From the NCBI GenBank assembly GCA_947454105.1, contig CANGIP010000001.1, positions 62,001-126,000 of the forward strand: a stretch of DNA of 64,000 nt, written 5' to 3'. The DNA comes from Actinomycetota bacterium. GTDB taxonomy: Bacteria; Actinomycetota; Acidimicrobiia; Acidimicrobiales; Ilumatobacteraceae. Below the pieces are notes generated by a model. It had not been told where the DNA came from, searched no databases, and saw only the letters and a program-made list of their open reading frames with translations. Below, piece by piece: positions 8,957-17,659 of the stretch. Each line of letters starts with the position of its first letter. The first letter of the stretch is position 1. The position numbers and the translations under genes are program-made.

Positions 8957-9607
8957 GTGTCAATTCGAATGACCTATTCGATAATCGGGTTACTCGTGTG
9001 TTTGGCAGGGTGCGGGTCGGCCGTAACAACAAACAACTCTTCTACGGTCTCCGATATAACAGAAAGTTCACAAGTGGTGAATTCAATTGAGACAATGCCT
9101 CCTCAAACGGCACCTTGTGTTCTCGTCACACCTAACAAAAATTCAGGGGTCAATGAGGATGGCTTGCCAATCCCTACCATGCCTCCAGCAATCATGTGGG
9201 AAATTGATGGCGATGAATTAACTCCACAAGACCTTCAACAGATTCTCAAAGAAAATCCGAAGTGGGCTGATTTCCCTTTGATGTCAGTGGAAAGAATTGA
9301 AACGGGACATCTGCGAGTAGAAGCAACTATGGGCCATTTCAAGGAGCGCTCTGTCAACTATTTCGTTAACGATGAAAATGGCGACGTGACGTGGGGCCTG
9401 AAAATTAGTCATTTTCCAGATTGGAACTGGGAGTGTTTCAAATGCGACGGGTTAAGCGAGTCTCGACCCAACAACATTGAAATATGCCAATCCAAGGACG
9501 GGAACTATTGGTCGCGTGACGAATTTCTGTTTGAGCTCAGTTCAAGCATGACCAAGCCCGAGACTGATTTATTGGCTGAAAATTTCGTTGACCAAATACC
9601 CGCTTAA
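8957..9607 (+). CDS. Predicted lipoprotein of unknown function
   Basis: 216-residue secreted lipoprotein. A short basic N-terminus and hydrophobic core end in the lipobox LAGC with the lipidated Cys at residue 19. A Ser/Thr-rich linker follows, then a soluble domain rich in Trp and acidic residues with four Cys after residue 150. No family is recognised. GTG at 8957 or ATG at 8969 could both be the start and both leave an intact signal peptide. Its base composition is visibly more A+T-rich than the neighbours. It lies between the divergent Rv3549c-like SDR and echA20, a position empty in the mycobacterial cluster, which suggests a later insertion. Confidence 0.75.
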   Translation: MSIRMTYSIIGLLVCLAGCGSAVTTNNSSTVSDITESSQVVNSIETMPPQTAPCVLVTPNKNSGVNEDGLPIPTMPPAIMWEIDGDELTPQDLQQILKENPKWADFPLMSVERIETGHLRVEATMGHFKERSVNYFVNDENGDVTWGLKISHFPDWNWECFKCDGLSESRPNNIEICQSKDGNYWSRDEFLFELSSSMTKPETDLLAENFVDQIPA

Positions 9608-9633
9608 AAGTTCCAGGTGTTTGGCTGCTCGTT

Positions 9634-9650
9634 TCTGACGCATCGTCAGA
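9634..9650. promoter_or_regulatory. Perfect 17-bp palindrome upstream of echA20 (candidate operator)
   Basis: TCTGACG-CAT-CGTCAGA is a perfect 7-bp inverted repeat with a 3-nt centre, ending 19 bp before the echA20 GTG. The size and symmetry suit a TetR-type operator controlling the echA20-ipdABC operon. It does not match the mycobacterial KstR2 pattern AnCAAGnnCTTGnT. I saw no second copy in the window. Confidence 0.5.
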
Positions 9651-9669
9651 TGGCGAGTACGCTCAACCC

Positions 9670-10437
9670 GTGGGAATTTCTTCAAATATCAACGACCGCG
9701 GCATTGCCGAGGTCATCATGGACTGTCCTCCCGTTAACGCCCTGACGGTGGCTGAGTGGTTTGAGGTCGCCGACACCATCACGGCCTTGGGTCGCGACAA
9801 AAAGGTACGCGTCGTCGTCCTGCGCGCTGAGGGCCGTGGCTTCAACGCCGGAGTTGACATCAAAGAGATGCAGAACACCGAAGGTTTTGATGCGTTGATC
9901 GGCGCCAACAAGGGTTGCTACGCCGCCTTTGCTGCCGTCTACGACTGCCCAGTTCCGGTCATCACTGCCGTTGCCGGATTCTGTGTCGGTGGCGGCATCG
10001 GACTCGTTGGCAATAGCGACATCATCATCGCCAGCGATGACGCGTTCTTCGGTCTTCCCGAGGTTGATCGTGGCGCACTCGGCGCAGCCACACACCTGGC
10101 TCGCCTCGTTCCCCAACACAAAATGCGCGCCATGGTTTATACATCGGCCACCGCAACGGCTGCAGAACTCCATGCCTTTGGCAGTGTTTTGCAAGTAGTG
10201 CCTCGTGCCGAACTCCGCGACGCCGCGATGAAGGTCGCAGAAAGCATCGCCGACAAACACCCGACTGTCATTCGTGCCGCCAAAGAAAGTTTGAATGGCA
10301 TCGACTTGTGGGATGTCAAGCGCAGTTACCGCTTTGAACAAGGCTTTACATTCGAGCTCAATCTGACTGGTGTCGCCGACGAATTGCGTGATGACTTCGC
10401 GGGTACCGACAAGAAGAACAAGAAAGACGGCAACTGA
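9670..10437 (+). CDS. echA20: EchA20-type crotonase, HIEC-CoA ring-D hydrolase
   Basis: 255-residue crotonase. In mycobacteria EchA20 hydrolytically opens steroid ring D of HIEC-CoA to give COCHEA-CoA. The diagnostic segments I recognise are EGRGFNAGVDIKEMQ (near 55-70), GFCVGGGIGLVGNSD (near 103-117), DRGALGAATHLARLVPQH (near 134-151) and the tail FEQGFTFELNLTGVADE. Length matches. The start is the GTG at 9670, giving MGISSN; only a weak GGCGAG precedes it. It is first gene of echA20-ipdA-ipdB-ipdC, exactly the M. tuberculosis Rv3550-Rv3553 order, and its stop is 1 nt before ipdA. Confidence 0.95.
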   Translation: MGISSNINDRGIAEVIMDCPPVNALTVAEWFEVADTITALGRDKKVRVVVLRAEGRGFNAGVDIKEMQNTEGFDALIGANKGCYAAFAAVYDCPVPVITAVAGFCVGGGIGLVGNSDIIIASDDAFFGLPEVDRGALGAATHLARLVPQHKMRAMVYTSATATAAELHAFGSVLQVVPRAELRDAAMKVAESIADKHPTVIRAAKESLNGIDLWDVKRSYRFEQGFTFELNLTGVADELRDDFAGTDKKNKKDGN

Positions 10438-10438
10438 G

Positions 10439-11341
10439 ATGTCTGAGCCACGTAACAAAATCATCACCGAAGATCAAGCAGTAGCCACCCTGCGCAGTGG
10501 AATGACTCTCGGTATTGGCGGTTGGGGTAGTCGACGCAAGCCCATGAGCTTGGTGCGCTCACTTCTTCGTTCAGATATCACCGACCTCACAGTTGTTTCG
10601 TATGGCGGTCCCGATGTGGGCTTGTTGTGTGCAGCCGGCAAGGTAAAGAAACTGATCTACGCGTTTGTTTCACTTGACTCGATTCCGCTCGAACCGCATT
10701 TCCGTTTGGCACGTCAGAACGCAACGATTCCTGAGCCAACCGAATGGGATGAAGGAATGTTGCAATGGGCTTTGTTTGCTGGTTCGTTACGCCTGCCCTT
10801 CTTGCCGACTCGCGCAGGTCTAGGAAGTGGAGTCATGGATGTCAATCCATCGCTCAAGACTGTCAATTCGCCATATGCCGACGGCGAAGAACTGCTTGCT
10901 GTTCCGGCGATTCGCCTCGATGCTGCATTCGTACACATGAACCGTTCAGACGCTCGTGGTAACGCGCAGTATCTCGGACCTGATGTGTATTTTGATGATC
11001 TTTTCTTGGCTGCTTGTGAACCCGGTCGCCGATTCGTCAGTGCAGAAAAAATCATTCCAACCGAAGACCTTTTGAAAGAAGGAACCTTCCATACGCTCAA
11101 AATCAATCGCTCAATGGTTGATGGTGTTATTCACGCACCGAACGGAGCGCACTTCACCACGTGCGAACCCGACTATGGTCGCGATGAATCTTTCCAAAAG
11201 GCTTACGTTGATGCCGCTCGTGACCCTGAAGCGTGGAAAGCATTTAGTGATCGCTTCTTGTCTGGCGATGAAGCCAACTATCAATCACAAGTTGTTGCAT
11301 GGCGTGAAGAGGTCAAAGCAGCCAAGGAGGCCGCAAAATGA
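10439..11341 (+). CDS. ipdA: IpdA, COCHEA-CoA hydrolase alpha subunit
   Basis: 300-residue class I CoA-transferase-fold protein. With IpdB it forms the hydrolase that opens the last carbocycle (ring C) of COCHEA-CoA in steroid degradation, rather than transferring CoA. Family-specific segments are GIGGWGSRRKPM near 22-33, VVSYGGPDVGLLCAAGKVK near 50-68, LPFLPTRAGLGSGV near 117-130 and GAHFTTCEPDYGRDE near 235-249. The ATG at 10439 was chosen because a longer upstream frame would overlap echA20. The stop overlaps the ipdB ATG (11338-11341), as expected for two subunits made together. Confidence 0.95.
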   Translation: MSEPRNKIITEDQAVATLRSGMTLGIGGWGSRRKPMSLVRSLLRSDITDLTVVSYGGPDVGLLCAAGKVKKLIYAFVSLDSIPLEPHFRLARQNATIPEPTEWDEGMLQWALFAGSLRLPFLPTRAGLGSGVMDVNPSLKTVNSPYADGEELLAVPAIRLDAAFVHMNRSDARGNAQYLGPDVYFDDLFLAACEPGRRFVSAEKIIPTEDLLKEGTFHTLKINRSMVDGVIHAPNGAHFTTCEPDYGRDESFQKAYVDAARDPEAWKAFSDRFLSGDEANYQSQVVAWREEVKAAKEAAK

Positions 11342-12093
11342 GCGATTCAGTCGCACTCGCTGATGTCATTGCTGTTGCGTGCGCCGAAGCATGGCGCGGC
11401 GACGGAGAAATTTTCGCATCGGGCATGGGAGTCATGCAGATGCTCGGGGCGCGCGTTGCTCGAGCCACATTCGAACCTGATCTGATGATCAGCGACGGAG
11501 AAGCGTTTTATGTCTCGGGTGATTTGCCAATTGGCGGAACCCAAAAGCTTGTTGAAGGATGGATTCCATTCCGCAGTGTGTTTGACACGCTTGCTGGTGG
11601 ACGTCGCCACGTGATGATGGGTGCGAGCCAAATTGATCGCTATGGCAACAGCAATATCGCCAACATCGGCCCATGGGCCAAGCCCAAGTCGCAATTGCTC
11701 GGTGTTCGTGGTGGGCCGGGTAACACCGTCAACAACGCAACGAGTTTCTTCATTCCGAAACACCAAACATCGGTCTTCGTACCAAACGTCGACATGGTGA
11801 GCGGTGTTGGTTACGACCGTGCCAAAAAAGTTGGCGGCTTCATTGCCAAGCGCCATGACCTTCGCCGTGTTGTCACCAATCTTGCCGTGCTGGATTTCAA
11901 TTCACCCGACAACTCAATGCGTTTGGTCAGCGTGCATCCCGGTGTCAGCGTCGACGATGTTGTTGCAAACACTGGATTTGAATTAGTGATTCCGGCAAGT
12001 GTTCCAGTGAGTCGCCCGCCAACGCCTGAAGAGAGTGCTGCGATCGAAACCATCGATCCCAAGGGTCTACGTCATCGAGAGATTCCCACATGA
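11338..12093 (+). CDS. ipdB: IpdB, COCHEA-CoA hydrolase beta subunit
   Basis: 251-residue class I CoA-transferase-fold partner of IpdA. Recognisable parts are the N-terminal ADVIAVACAEAWRGDGEIFASGMG in two pieces, a central QKLVEGWIPFRSVFD, HVMMGASQIDRYGNSN, and the RGGPGNTVNN loop. It overlaps ipdA by 4 nt and ipdC by 4 nt (12090-12093), so the three are translated as one unit. Function is inferred from family and gene order (Rv3552-like). Confidence 0.95.
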   Translation: MSDSVALADVIAVACAEAWRGDGEIFASGMGVMQMLGARVARATFEPDLMISDGEAFYVSGDLPIGGTQKLVEGWIPFRSVFDTLAGGRRHVMMGASQIDRYGNSNIANIGPWAKPKSQLLGVRGGPGNTVNNATSFFIPKHQTSVFVPNVDMVSGVGYDRAKKVGGFIAKRHDLRRVVTNLAVLDFNSPDNSMRLVSVHPGVSVDDVVANTGFELVIPASVPVSRPPTPEESAAIETIDPKGLRHREIPT

Positions 12094-13169
12094 GCGTGAC
12101 ACCACTCCCCCGACTACAAACTTCGCTCTGTGATTTAGTTGGCGTCAAGTATCCCATCGTGCAAACAGGTATGGGATGGGTCGCTGGACCAAAGCTTGTC
12201 AGTGCTACTGCGAACGCAGGTGCTCTTGGCATTTTGGCCAGCGCCACCATGGACTTTGACCAATTGAAGACATCAATTGCCGAAGTGAAAAGCCGCACAA
12301 CCAAACCATTTGGTGTCAACTTGCGCGCCGATTCGGCAGACGTCAAAGATCGCATCGGTTTGATGATTGATGAAGGCATCAAAGTTGCCAGCTTTGCTCA
12401 AGCGCCAAAGCCTGATTTGATCTCTCGCCTCAAAGACGCCGGTGTCGTGGTGATTCCTTCAATTGGGGCAAAGCGTCACGCCGAAAAAGTTCTTGAGTGG
12501 GGTGTTGATGCTGTTCTCGTTCAAGGTGGCGAAGGTGGCGGACACACTGGCGCAGTTCCCACCTCAGTTTTGTTACCACAAGTTGTTGATGCTGTAGCAG
12601 GACGCGTTCCGGTCATCGCTGCCGGCGGATTCTTTGACGGTCGTGGCCTTATTGCTGCTCTTGCCTACGGTGCTTCGGGTATTGCCATGGGCACGCGCTT
12701 TTTACTGACAAGCGATTCATCAGTACCGCAAGCCGTGAAGGACTACTACATCTCAAAAGGTGTTCTCGATACTGTCGTCTCAGTTCAAGTTGACGGCGTT
12801 CCGCACCGTGTCTTGCGTACCGAACTAGTTGATCAACTTGAAAGTGGCCGAGGAAAGTTCTTGGCACTGCCTCGCGCTGGAATCAACGCATTGAAGTTCC
12901 GCAAGATGACTGGAGCCAAACTTCGCGACATGATGCGTGAGGGTATGGAAATGAAGAAGTCAATGGACTTGTCATATTCACAGATGGTCATGGCTGCCAA
13001 CACTCCGATGCTCTTGAAGACTTCTCTTGTTGACGGGAAGACCGAATCTGGCGTGATGGCAAGTGGACAAGTCGTCGGCATTATTGACGATTTGCCAAGT
13101 TGCGCCGATCTCATTGATCGCATCATCACCGAAGCCAACGCCGTTTTGGCCGATCTCACCCGTTCATAA
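12090..13169 (+). CDS. ipdC: IpdC-type flavin oxidoreductase (nitronate monooxygenase fold)
   Basis: 359-residue TIM-barrel FMN protein of the nitronate-monooxygenase/enoyl-reductase-II group. Visible motifs are PIVQTGMGWVAGP near 22-34, AVLVQGGEGGGHTG near 143-156, PVIAAGGFFDGRG near 174-186, and GASGIAMGTRF near 195-205. In mycobacteria IpdC (Rv3553) is needed for HIP ring degradation and acts on CoA thioesters; its exact step is less certain than those of EchA20 and IpdAB. It is last of the tightly coupled quartet. No terminator follows, and the MaoC gene starts 29 nt downstream. Confidence 0.93.
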   Translation: MSVTPLPRLQTSLCDLVGVKYPIVQTGMGWVAGPKLVSATANAGALGILASATMDFDQLKTSIAEVKSRTTKPFGVNLRADSADVKDRIGLMIDEGIKVASFAQAPKPDLISRLKDAGVVVIPSIGAKRHAEKVLEWGVDAVLVQGGEGGGHTGAVPTSVLLPQVVDAVAGRVPVIAAGGFFDGRGLIAALAYGASGIAMGTRFLLTSDSSVPQAVKDYYISKGVLDTVVSVQVDGVPHRVLRTELVDQLESGRGKFLALPRAGINALKFRKMTGAKLRDMMREGMEMKKSMDLSYSQMVMAANTPMLLKTSLVDGKTESGVMASGQVVGIIDDLPSCADLIDRIITEANAVLADLTRS

Positions 13170-13198
13170 CTCAATTTCATAGTTCATAAGGAATAGCA

Positions 13199-13660
13199 AT
13201 GGCAGTAACAACTCTTCACGGCCCCGATGATGTTCGAAGTCATCTCGGCGAACATCTTGGACACAGCGAGTGGATGACCATCGATCAAGATCGCGTGAAT
13301 CTGTTTGCCGAAGCCACCGGCGATCACCAATGGATTCATGTTGATCCGGAACGTGCTGCCAAGGGTCCGTTCGGCGCACCAATTGCCCATGGTTACCTGA
13401 CCCTTTCAATTTCAAATTTGTTCTTGCCTGAAATTGTTGAGGTGCAAGGATTTTCTGCTGGCGTGAACTACGGAACTGACAAAGTGCGTTTTCCCTCACC
13501 AGTAAAAGTTGGTTCGCGAATTCGTGGTGGTGCCGAGCTCACTTCAGTGACCGAAGTGAAAGGTGGACTACAAACCACCATCGTGATCACTATTGAAATT
13601 GAAGGATCCAATAAGCCAGCGTGTGTCATTGAATCAATCAGCCGTTGGCTGACTGACTGA
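13199..13660 (+). CDS. MaoC/NodN-like (R)-specific enoyl-CoA hydratase
   Basis: 153-residue single hot-dog hydratase close to mycobacterial HtdZ (Rv0130). The hydratase motif ATGDHQWIHVDPERA at 39-53 carries the catalytic pair D42 and H47. AHGYLTLS (near 63-70) and VRFPSPVKVGSR (near 95-106) are also family hallmarks. It adds water to 2-enoyl-CoA to give (R)-3-hydroxyacyl-CoA. It follows ipdC after 29 nt with an AAGGA Shine-Dalgarno at about 13188, so it is likely in the same transcript and serves a beta-oxidation step of steroid or fatty acyl CoA. Confidence 0.9.
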   Translation: MAVTTLHGPDDVRSHLGEHLGHSEWMTIDQDRVNLFAEATGDHQWIHVDPERAAKGPFGAPIAHGYLTLSISNLFLPEIVEVQGFSAGVNYGTDKVRFPSPVKVGSRIRGGAELTSVTEVKGGLQTTIVITIEIEGSNKPACVIESISRWLTD

Positions 13661-13696
13661 ATCTTTAGAACTACTTACTTACAAATTGGGGGAACC

Positions 13697-14503
13697 ATGT
13701 CCGTTCTTGCTCGTTACAACATGTCTGGAAAAGTTGCATTGCTATCTGGTGCAGGTCGCGGCATTGGTGCAGCCAGTGCTTTGGCGTTAGCCGAAGCCGG
13801 TGCCGATATTGCAGTCATGGCCCGCAGCGTTGACCAACTAGAAAATGTTGCGGCACAAGCACGAGCGATGGGTCGACGTGCAATCGTCGTACCCTGCGAT
13901 GCCAACAAAGCCGATGAAGTTTCTGCCGCAGTTCAACGAACCGTTGATGAACTCGGACGCATTGACACGGTCATCAGTGTGGTCGGCGGCTCGATGCCCC
14001 AACCATTCATGAACACCAGCGATAAAGATTTGCGAAATGCATTTGAAAACAATGTCATCAATGGTTTACGCCTTGTTCGCGAATGCGTCCCGCACTTACT
14101 AGCTGCTGGCAACGGAGTAGTTGGCGCAAGTTCAATTGTCATGGTGTCAAGTGCAATCGGCCATGTCGTGGGTCGCGGTTATGTCGCATACGGTTCGGCT
14201 AAAGCAGCCCTTGATCACGCTGTTGAATTGATGGCAGCCGACCTCAATCCCAAAATCCGTGTCAATGCTGTTGCACCTGGCGCGATCTTGACTGAGGCTC
14301 TCGAGATTGTGGCATCTAATCCCGAGTTGCGATCAATGATTGAAAATGCCACACCCATCCGTCGTCTCGGAGAACCTGATGACATCGCGGCAGCCGTTTT
14401 GTATTTGGCATCACAAGCTTCGAGCTACGTCACCGGCCAGATCATTGCTGTTGATGGTGGCATCACCGCAACGAATTTCAATTTCCCAATCGCCGATCTG
14501 TGA
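13697..14503 (+). CDS. SDR oxidoreductase
   Basis: 268-residue classical SDR with cofactor loop SGAGRGIG at 17-24 and catalytic S152, Y165 and K169 (YGSAK). The usual NNAG motif is replaced by SVVGG at about 94-98. It is preceded by GGGGGA 5 nt before the ATG. The stop overlaps the GTG of the following MFS gene, so the two are coupled. A role in oxidising a hydroxyacyl-CoA or hydroxysteroid is plausible from context; I do not see IpdF-specific features. Confidence 0.9.
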   Translation: MSVLARYNMSGKVALLSGAGRGIGAASALALAEAGADIAVMARSVDQLENVAAQARAMGRRAIVVPCDANKADEVSAAVQRTVDELGRIDTVISVVGGSMPQPFMNTSDKDLRNAFENNVINGLRLVRECVPHLLAAGNGVVGASSIVMVSSAIGHVVGRGYVAYGSAKAALDHAVELMAADLNPKIRVNAVAPGAILTEALEIVASNPELRSMIENATPIRRLGEPDDIAAAVLYLASQASSYVTGQIIAVDGGITATNFNFPIADL

Positions 14504-15777
14504 GTTCAGACCAGACAACTTCTTCCCCACCTAAGCGGCATGGGTCATTAGGCGCATTGCGCCATCGTGACTTTGCTTATTTTTGGACAGCTGCTGCAAT
14601 TTCAAATGCCGGTGGCTGGATGCAAGTTGTCGCAGTTCCTGCACTGCTCTACGACATGACAAACAGTTCAACCTGGCTTGGTGTTTCATCAATGGCTGGT
14701 CTCTTGCCAGCAGTTTTCTTAACTCCATATGCCGGAGTGTTGTCTGACCGAATGAGTCGTCGCAAGATATTGATGATTACTCAGACCGTGCAGATGATGT
14801 GTGCATTTACGTTATGGGGTCTGTATCTCGCAGGGTCAATCAGTCCGGGACTCATTGTTTCCATTGCACTTGTCGGTGGTCTTGCGACTGGCTTTCAAAC
14901 CGCCGCTTGGCAGAGTTTTGTGCCGTTACTCGTTCCACCCGAAGAATTGCTGGATGCCGTCAAGTTGAATTCAGTGCAATTCACCTTGGCGCGAGCGATC
15001 GGACCTGGTTTCGCCGGACTTGTTGTCAGCAGCCTTGGCACAGGAGCAGCAATCTTTATCAACGCCATCACTTTCTTGTTAGTGATCGGCGCACTTGCGT
15101 TATCGCGGCCACGACAGATCATCTCAGCGACGAGTAACGGAAAAGTATCCGAGGTCATTAAGGCCGGAGGTTCATTTGTTTGGCGACATCGACCGTTGCG
15201 ACTCGTTGTCTTTCTGGCGTTCATCACGTCAATGTGTGGTCAGTCGTTGCAACATATCGCTCCAGCAATCGCTAATCGAATTTTTGATCGTCCATCAACA
15301 GATAATGCTGGATTACTCGTTGCGCTTGGACTCGGCGCGCTCACATCATCACTCTTTTCGGTTGCCCTTGGTGACCATTTGAAACGTTCGACCCGAGTTG
15401 TGGTCGCCTTGATTCTGTTCACCATAAGTACAGCGATGATTCCAATGACATCGATCTATTGGGTTGGACTACTTGCCTATTTCATCAGTGGTCTGGCACA
15501 CCTTCAATCGGCTGTTGCTCTCAATACTTTGATTCAGGGAACTGTCCCCGATCACCTAAGGGGTCGAACCATGAGTTTCTACGTCCTCGGAATTTTGGCT
15601 GGCATTCCACTAGGAGCTTTTATTCTCGGTCGATTAGGCGACATCTTCACAATGCGTGTCGCGGTTTTCACCGATGCTGCAGTTTTATTCGCTGTCGTTG
15701 TGCTGCTTGTCTCACGAGGTTGGTTGAACGACCTCAATACGACCAAGATTGAAGACGTGGAAGTGACATCGCTATGA
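14500..15777 (+). CDS. MFS transporter, MFS_3 (EntS-like)
   Basis: 425-residue, about 12-helix transporter. The N-terminal LRHRDFAYFWTAAAISNAGG and the loop YAGVLSDRMSRRKIL (near 76-90) are typical of the MFS_3 exporter-like group, the same group as the left-edge transporter. It starts at the GTG overlapping the SDR stop (GTGA at 14500-14503) and overlaps the thioesterase ATG at its own end. Embedding in the catabolic operon suggests movement of a substrate, pathway intermediate or product, but the direction and compound are unknown. Confidence 0.9.
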   Translation: MSSDQTTSSPPKRHGSLGALRHRDFAYFWTAAAISNAGGWMQVVAVPALLYDMTNSSTWLGVSSMAGLLPAVFLTPYAGVLSDRMSRRKILMITQTVQMMCAFTLWGLYLAGSISPGLIVSIALVGGLATGFQTAAWQSFVPLLVPPEELLDAVKLNSVQFTLARAIGPGFAGLVVSSLGTGAAIFINAITFLLVIGALALSRPRQIISATSNGKVSEVIKAGGSFVWRHRPLRLVVFLAFITSMCGQSLQHIAPAIANRIFDRPSTDNAGLLVALGLGALTSSLFSVALGDHLKRSTRVVVALILFTISTAMIPMTSIYWVGLLAYFISGLAHLQSAVALNTLIQGTVPDHLRGRTMSFYVLGILAGIPLGAFILGRLGDIFTMRVAVFTDAAVLFAVVVLLVSRGWLNDLNTTKIEDVEVTSL

Positions 15778-16409
15778 AGTATCCCGAAGGTCTTGACCCG
15801 ACATTTGATGAAGCACGAGTTCGCCTCGGTAGCGCAGTTCGCCGCCTCGGTCATGCAGTGATCGGACGTGAAGTCGACATTGATTCGATGGAAGCAACGA
15901 TTCAGGCACTCAATGGTCTGAGTGACCAATTCGAACAAGGCATTGCCCGAACACGAGAGTTTTCACAGTTCTCTACGGCACATGACAACGAGGTTCCCGA
16001 TAATTCGCAACTCACGAGCCACATCACCCGACCAGGTTCTGGCCCCGGCAGCCCGCACGGACTTGAAATGCAAGTTCACCGACGTGGTGAGCGAATTGAG
16101 GCAACTTTTATAATCGGCTCATCATTCGAAGGTGCACCGTCTCGAAGCCATGGAGGCATTGTTGCCCTCGCCTTTGACGACGCCATGGGCTTCATGTTGA
16201 ACCTGCTCAAGACCGTGGCCTACACGGGGCAATTGACAATCAATTACAAGGCGCCTACCCCGCTGCACGTCCCCCTGGTCATTCATGCATGGCTTGGTCG
16301 ACGTGACGGGCGCAAGATTTTCCTTGAGGCCGAACTACGCGAAGACCAGCCAGACGCCTCAATCATTGCCACAGCAAGCGCACTTTTCATTGCGATCAAC
16401 GCCTACTAG
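15774..16409 (+). CDS. PaaI-type hot-dog acyl-CoA thioesterase
   Basis: 211-residue protein with an N-terminal helical region of about 90 residues and a C-terminal PaaI-like hot-dog domain. The active-site helix segment is SRSHGGIVALAFDDAMG near 122-138, followed by GQLTINYKAPTPL near 149-161. Such enzymes hydrolyse acyl-CoA esters and can relieve CoA trapping in catabolic pathways. It overlaps the MFS gene by 4 nt (ATGA). A 68-nt gap with no obvious terminator separates it from the Rieske oxygenase. Confidence 0.85.
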   Translation: MKYPEGLDPTFDEARVRLGSAVRRLGHAVIGREVDIDSMEATIQALNGLSDQFEQGIARTREFSQFSTAHDNEVPDNSQLTSHITRPGSGPGSPHGLEMQVHRRGERIEATFIIGSSFEGAPSRSHGGIVALAFDDAMGFMLNLLKTVAYTGQLTINYKAPTPLHVPLVIHAWLGRRDGRKIFLEAELREDQPDASIIATASALFIAINAY

Positions 16410-16466
16410 TCACGATCTGACACACTGTTATCAGGAGTGAGCAGAGGGGTCTGCCCACATCTATCT

Positions 16467-16480
16467 AGGGGGAAAATATG
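16467..16480 (+). promoter_or_regulatory. Strong purine-rich RBS leader of the Rieske gene
   Basis: AGGGGGAAAATATG is identical over 14 bases to the leader of the NTF2-like gene at 26672-26685. Closely related GGGGGA leaders precede genes starting at 13697, 29895 (minus strand) and 40667. Confidence 0.6.
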
Positions 16481-17635
16481 ACCGTGACAAATTCTGATCA
16501 GGCCACAAGCGACCGTTTTCCACGTGAACTTGTACGTCGTCTTCTTGACAACTATCGCGGCAAAACTCTCGATCATGCTCCAGGTTCGATGACCGAGCCA
16601 GCAACAGTTTTCACCGACCCTGCTCGTTTCCAAAAAGAACTTAATGTTCTCTTTCGTGGTGGCGCCCACATCATCGGCTGGACCGGCGAGCTTCCCAAAC
16701 CCGGAACCTTTATCACCAAGAATGTCGCTGGTCATCCAGTGCTCGTCACTCGCGCCGACGATGGTGTGTTGCGCGCGTTCCGCAATGCGTGCACCCACCG
16801 CGGAGCTCAGGTAGCCGACGGCTGCGGAGAAGCACGTCGATTAACTTGTCCGTATCACGCGTGGTCGTTTGAACTCAACGGTGATGTTGCTGGTCAACCC
16901 CAGGCGTACGCCTTTAGTGATATTGAAAAGAGCACGCTCGGACTTCAGCCGTTGCCCATTGCTGACGTCGCGGGATTAATCGCAGTCGGACTCAGTGATG
17001 ACGTTGATCCTGTTGCCGCGTTCGCCGATATTGAGCCCCAGTTGCGTTGGTGTGGTTATGAGACTCACGAAATTGTCTGCCAACACACCTGGACGCTCAA
17101 AGCCAACTGGAAAATCGCTTTTGATGTAAACCTCGAGTCGTATCACGTTGACTATTTACATCGTGAAACTTTGTCGAACTTGGTTTTGCACAATCCCATT
17201 TACGACAGTTTCGGCAAACATGCTCGTTGGGGCTTTCCGACAACCGGAACTGAAAAGGTTGTTGACCTTCCCGAAGAACATTGGCCACCAACAATGCCGG
17301 TCAGCATCATTCACACATTGTTCCCCAGTGTTGTTTTGCTTGAAACTCCGGTGAGCTGTCAGATGTTCCGCGTTTATCCCGGACGCAACGTCAATGAATG
17401 CACAGTCGACCTCACTGAAGCTTCACTGAAACCCATCGCCAATGAAGAAGATCGTGAAGCCCGTAAGCGCGGTGCAGATTTCGCAGCGCTTGTCGTGGGT
17501 ACCGAAGACTTCCCTGCCGCCGAACAGTGTCAGCGTGGCGCAGAAATTGGTCTCACTAACTTCAACTTTGGTAGTAATGAACCAATGCTGCAACACTGGC
17601 ATCGCGCTTGGCAGCACGCTCTCGACAACGCATAA
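16478..17635 (+). CDS. Rieske non-heme iron oxygenase, alpha subunit
   Basis: 385-residue ring-hydroxylating oxygenase. The Rieske [2Fe-2S] ligands are C105/H107 (CTHRGA) and C124/H127 (CPYHAW). The catalytic iron motif is D215, H222 and H227 within NWKIAFDVNLESYHVDYLH. It would insert oxygen into a ring or side chain using electrons from a separate reductase. No reductase or ferredoxin gene is adjacent, so the electron donor is elsewhere. The motif spacing resembles aromatic-ring dioxygenases and does not show the CRHMGG/CPFHDW pattern of the steroid 9-alpha-hydroxylase KshA, so it is not called KshA. The CoA ligase follows after 24 nt. Confidence 0.92.
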   Translation: MTVTNSDQATSDRFPRELVRRLLDNYRGKTLDHAPGSMTEPATVFTDPARFQKELNVLFRGGAHIIGWTGELPKPGTFITKNVAGHPVLVTRADDGVLRAFRNACTHRGAQVADGCGEARRLTCPYHAWSFELNGDVAGQPQAYAFSDIEKSTLGLQPLPIADVAGLIAVGLSDDVDPVAAFADIEPQLRWCGYETHEIVCQHTWTLKANWKIAFDVNLESYHVDYLHRETLSNLVLHNPIYDSFGKHARWGFPTTGTEKVVDLPEEHWPPTMPVSIIHTLFPSVVLLETPVSCQMFRVYPGRNVNECTVDLTEASLKPIANEEDREARKRGADFAALVVGTEDFPAAEQCQRGAEIGLTNFNFGSNEPMLQHWHRAWQHALDNA

Positions 17636-17659
17636 CTTCTACGAAAGTCACTTCACTTC

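Noticed and set aside
9608-9669. KstR2 box upstream of echA20
   Set aside because: I looked for AnCAAGnnCTTGnT and did not find it; the palindrome present has a different sequence.
16478-17635. Assignment as KshA
   Set aside because: The Rieske motifs are CTHRGA and CPYHAW with aromatic-dioxygenase-like spacing, not the KshA-type motifs.
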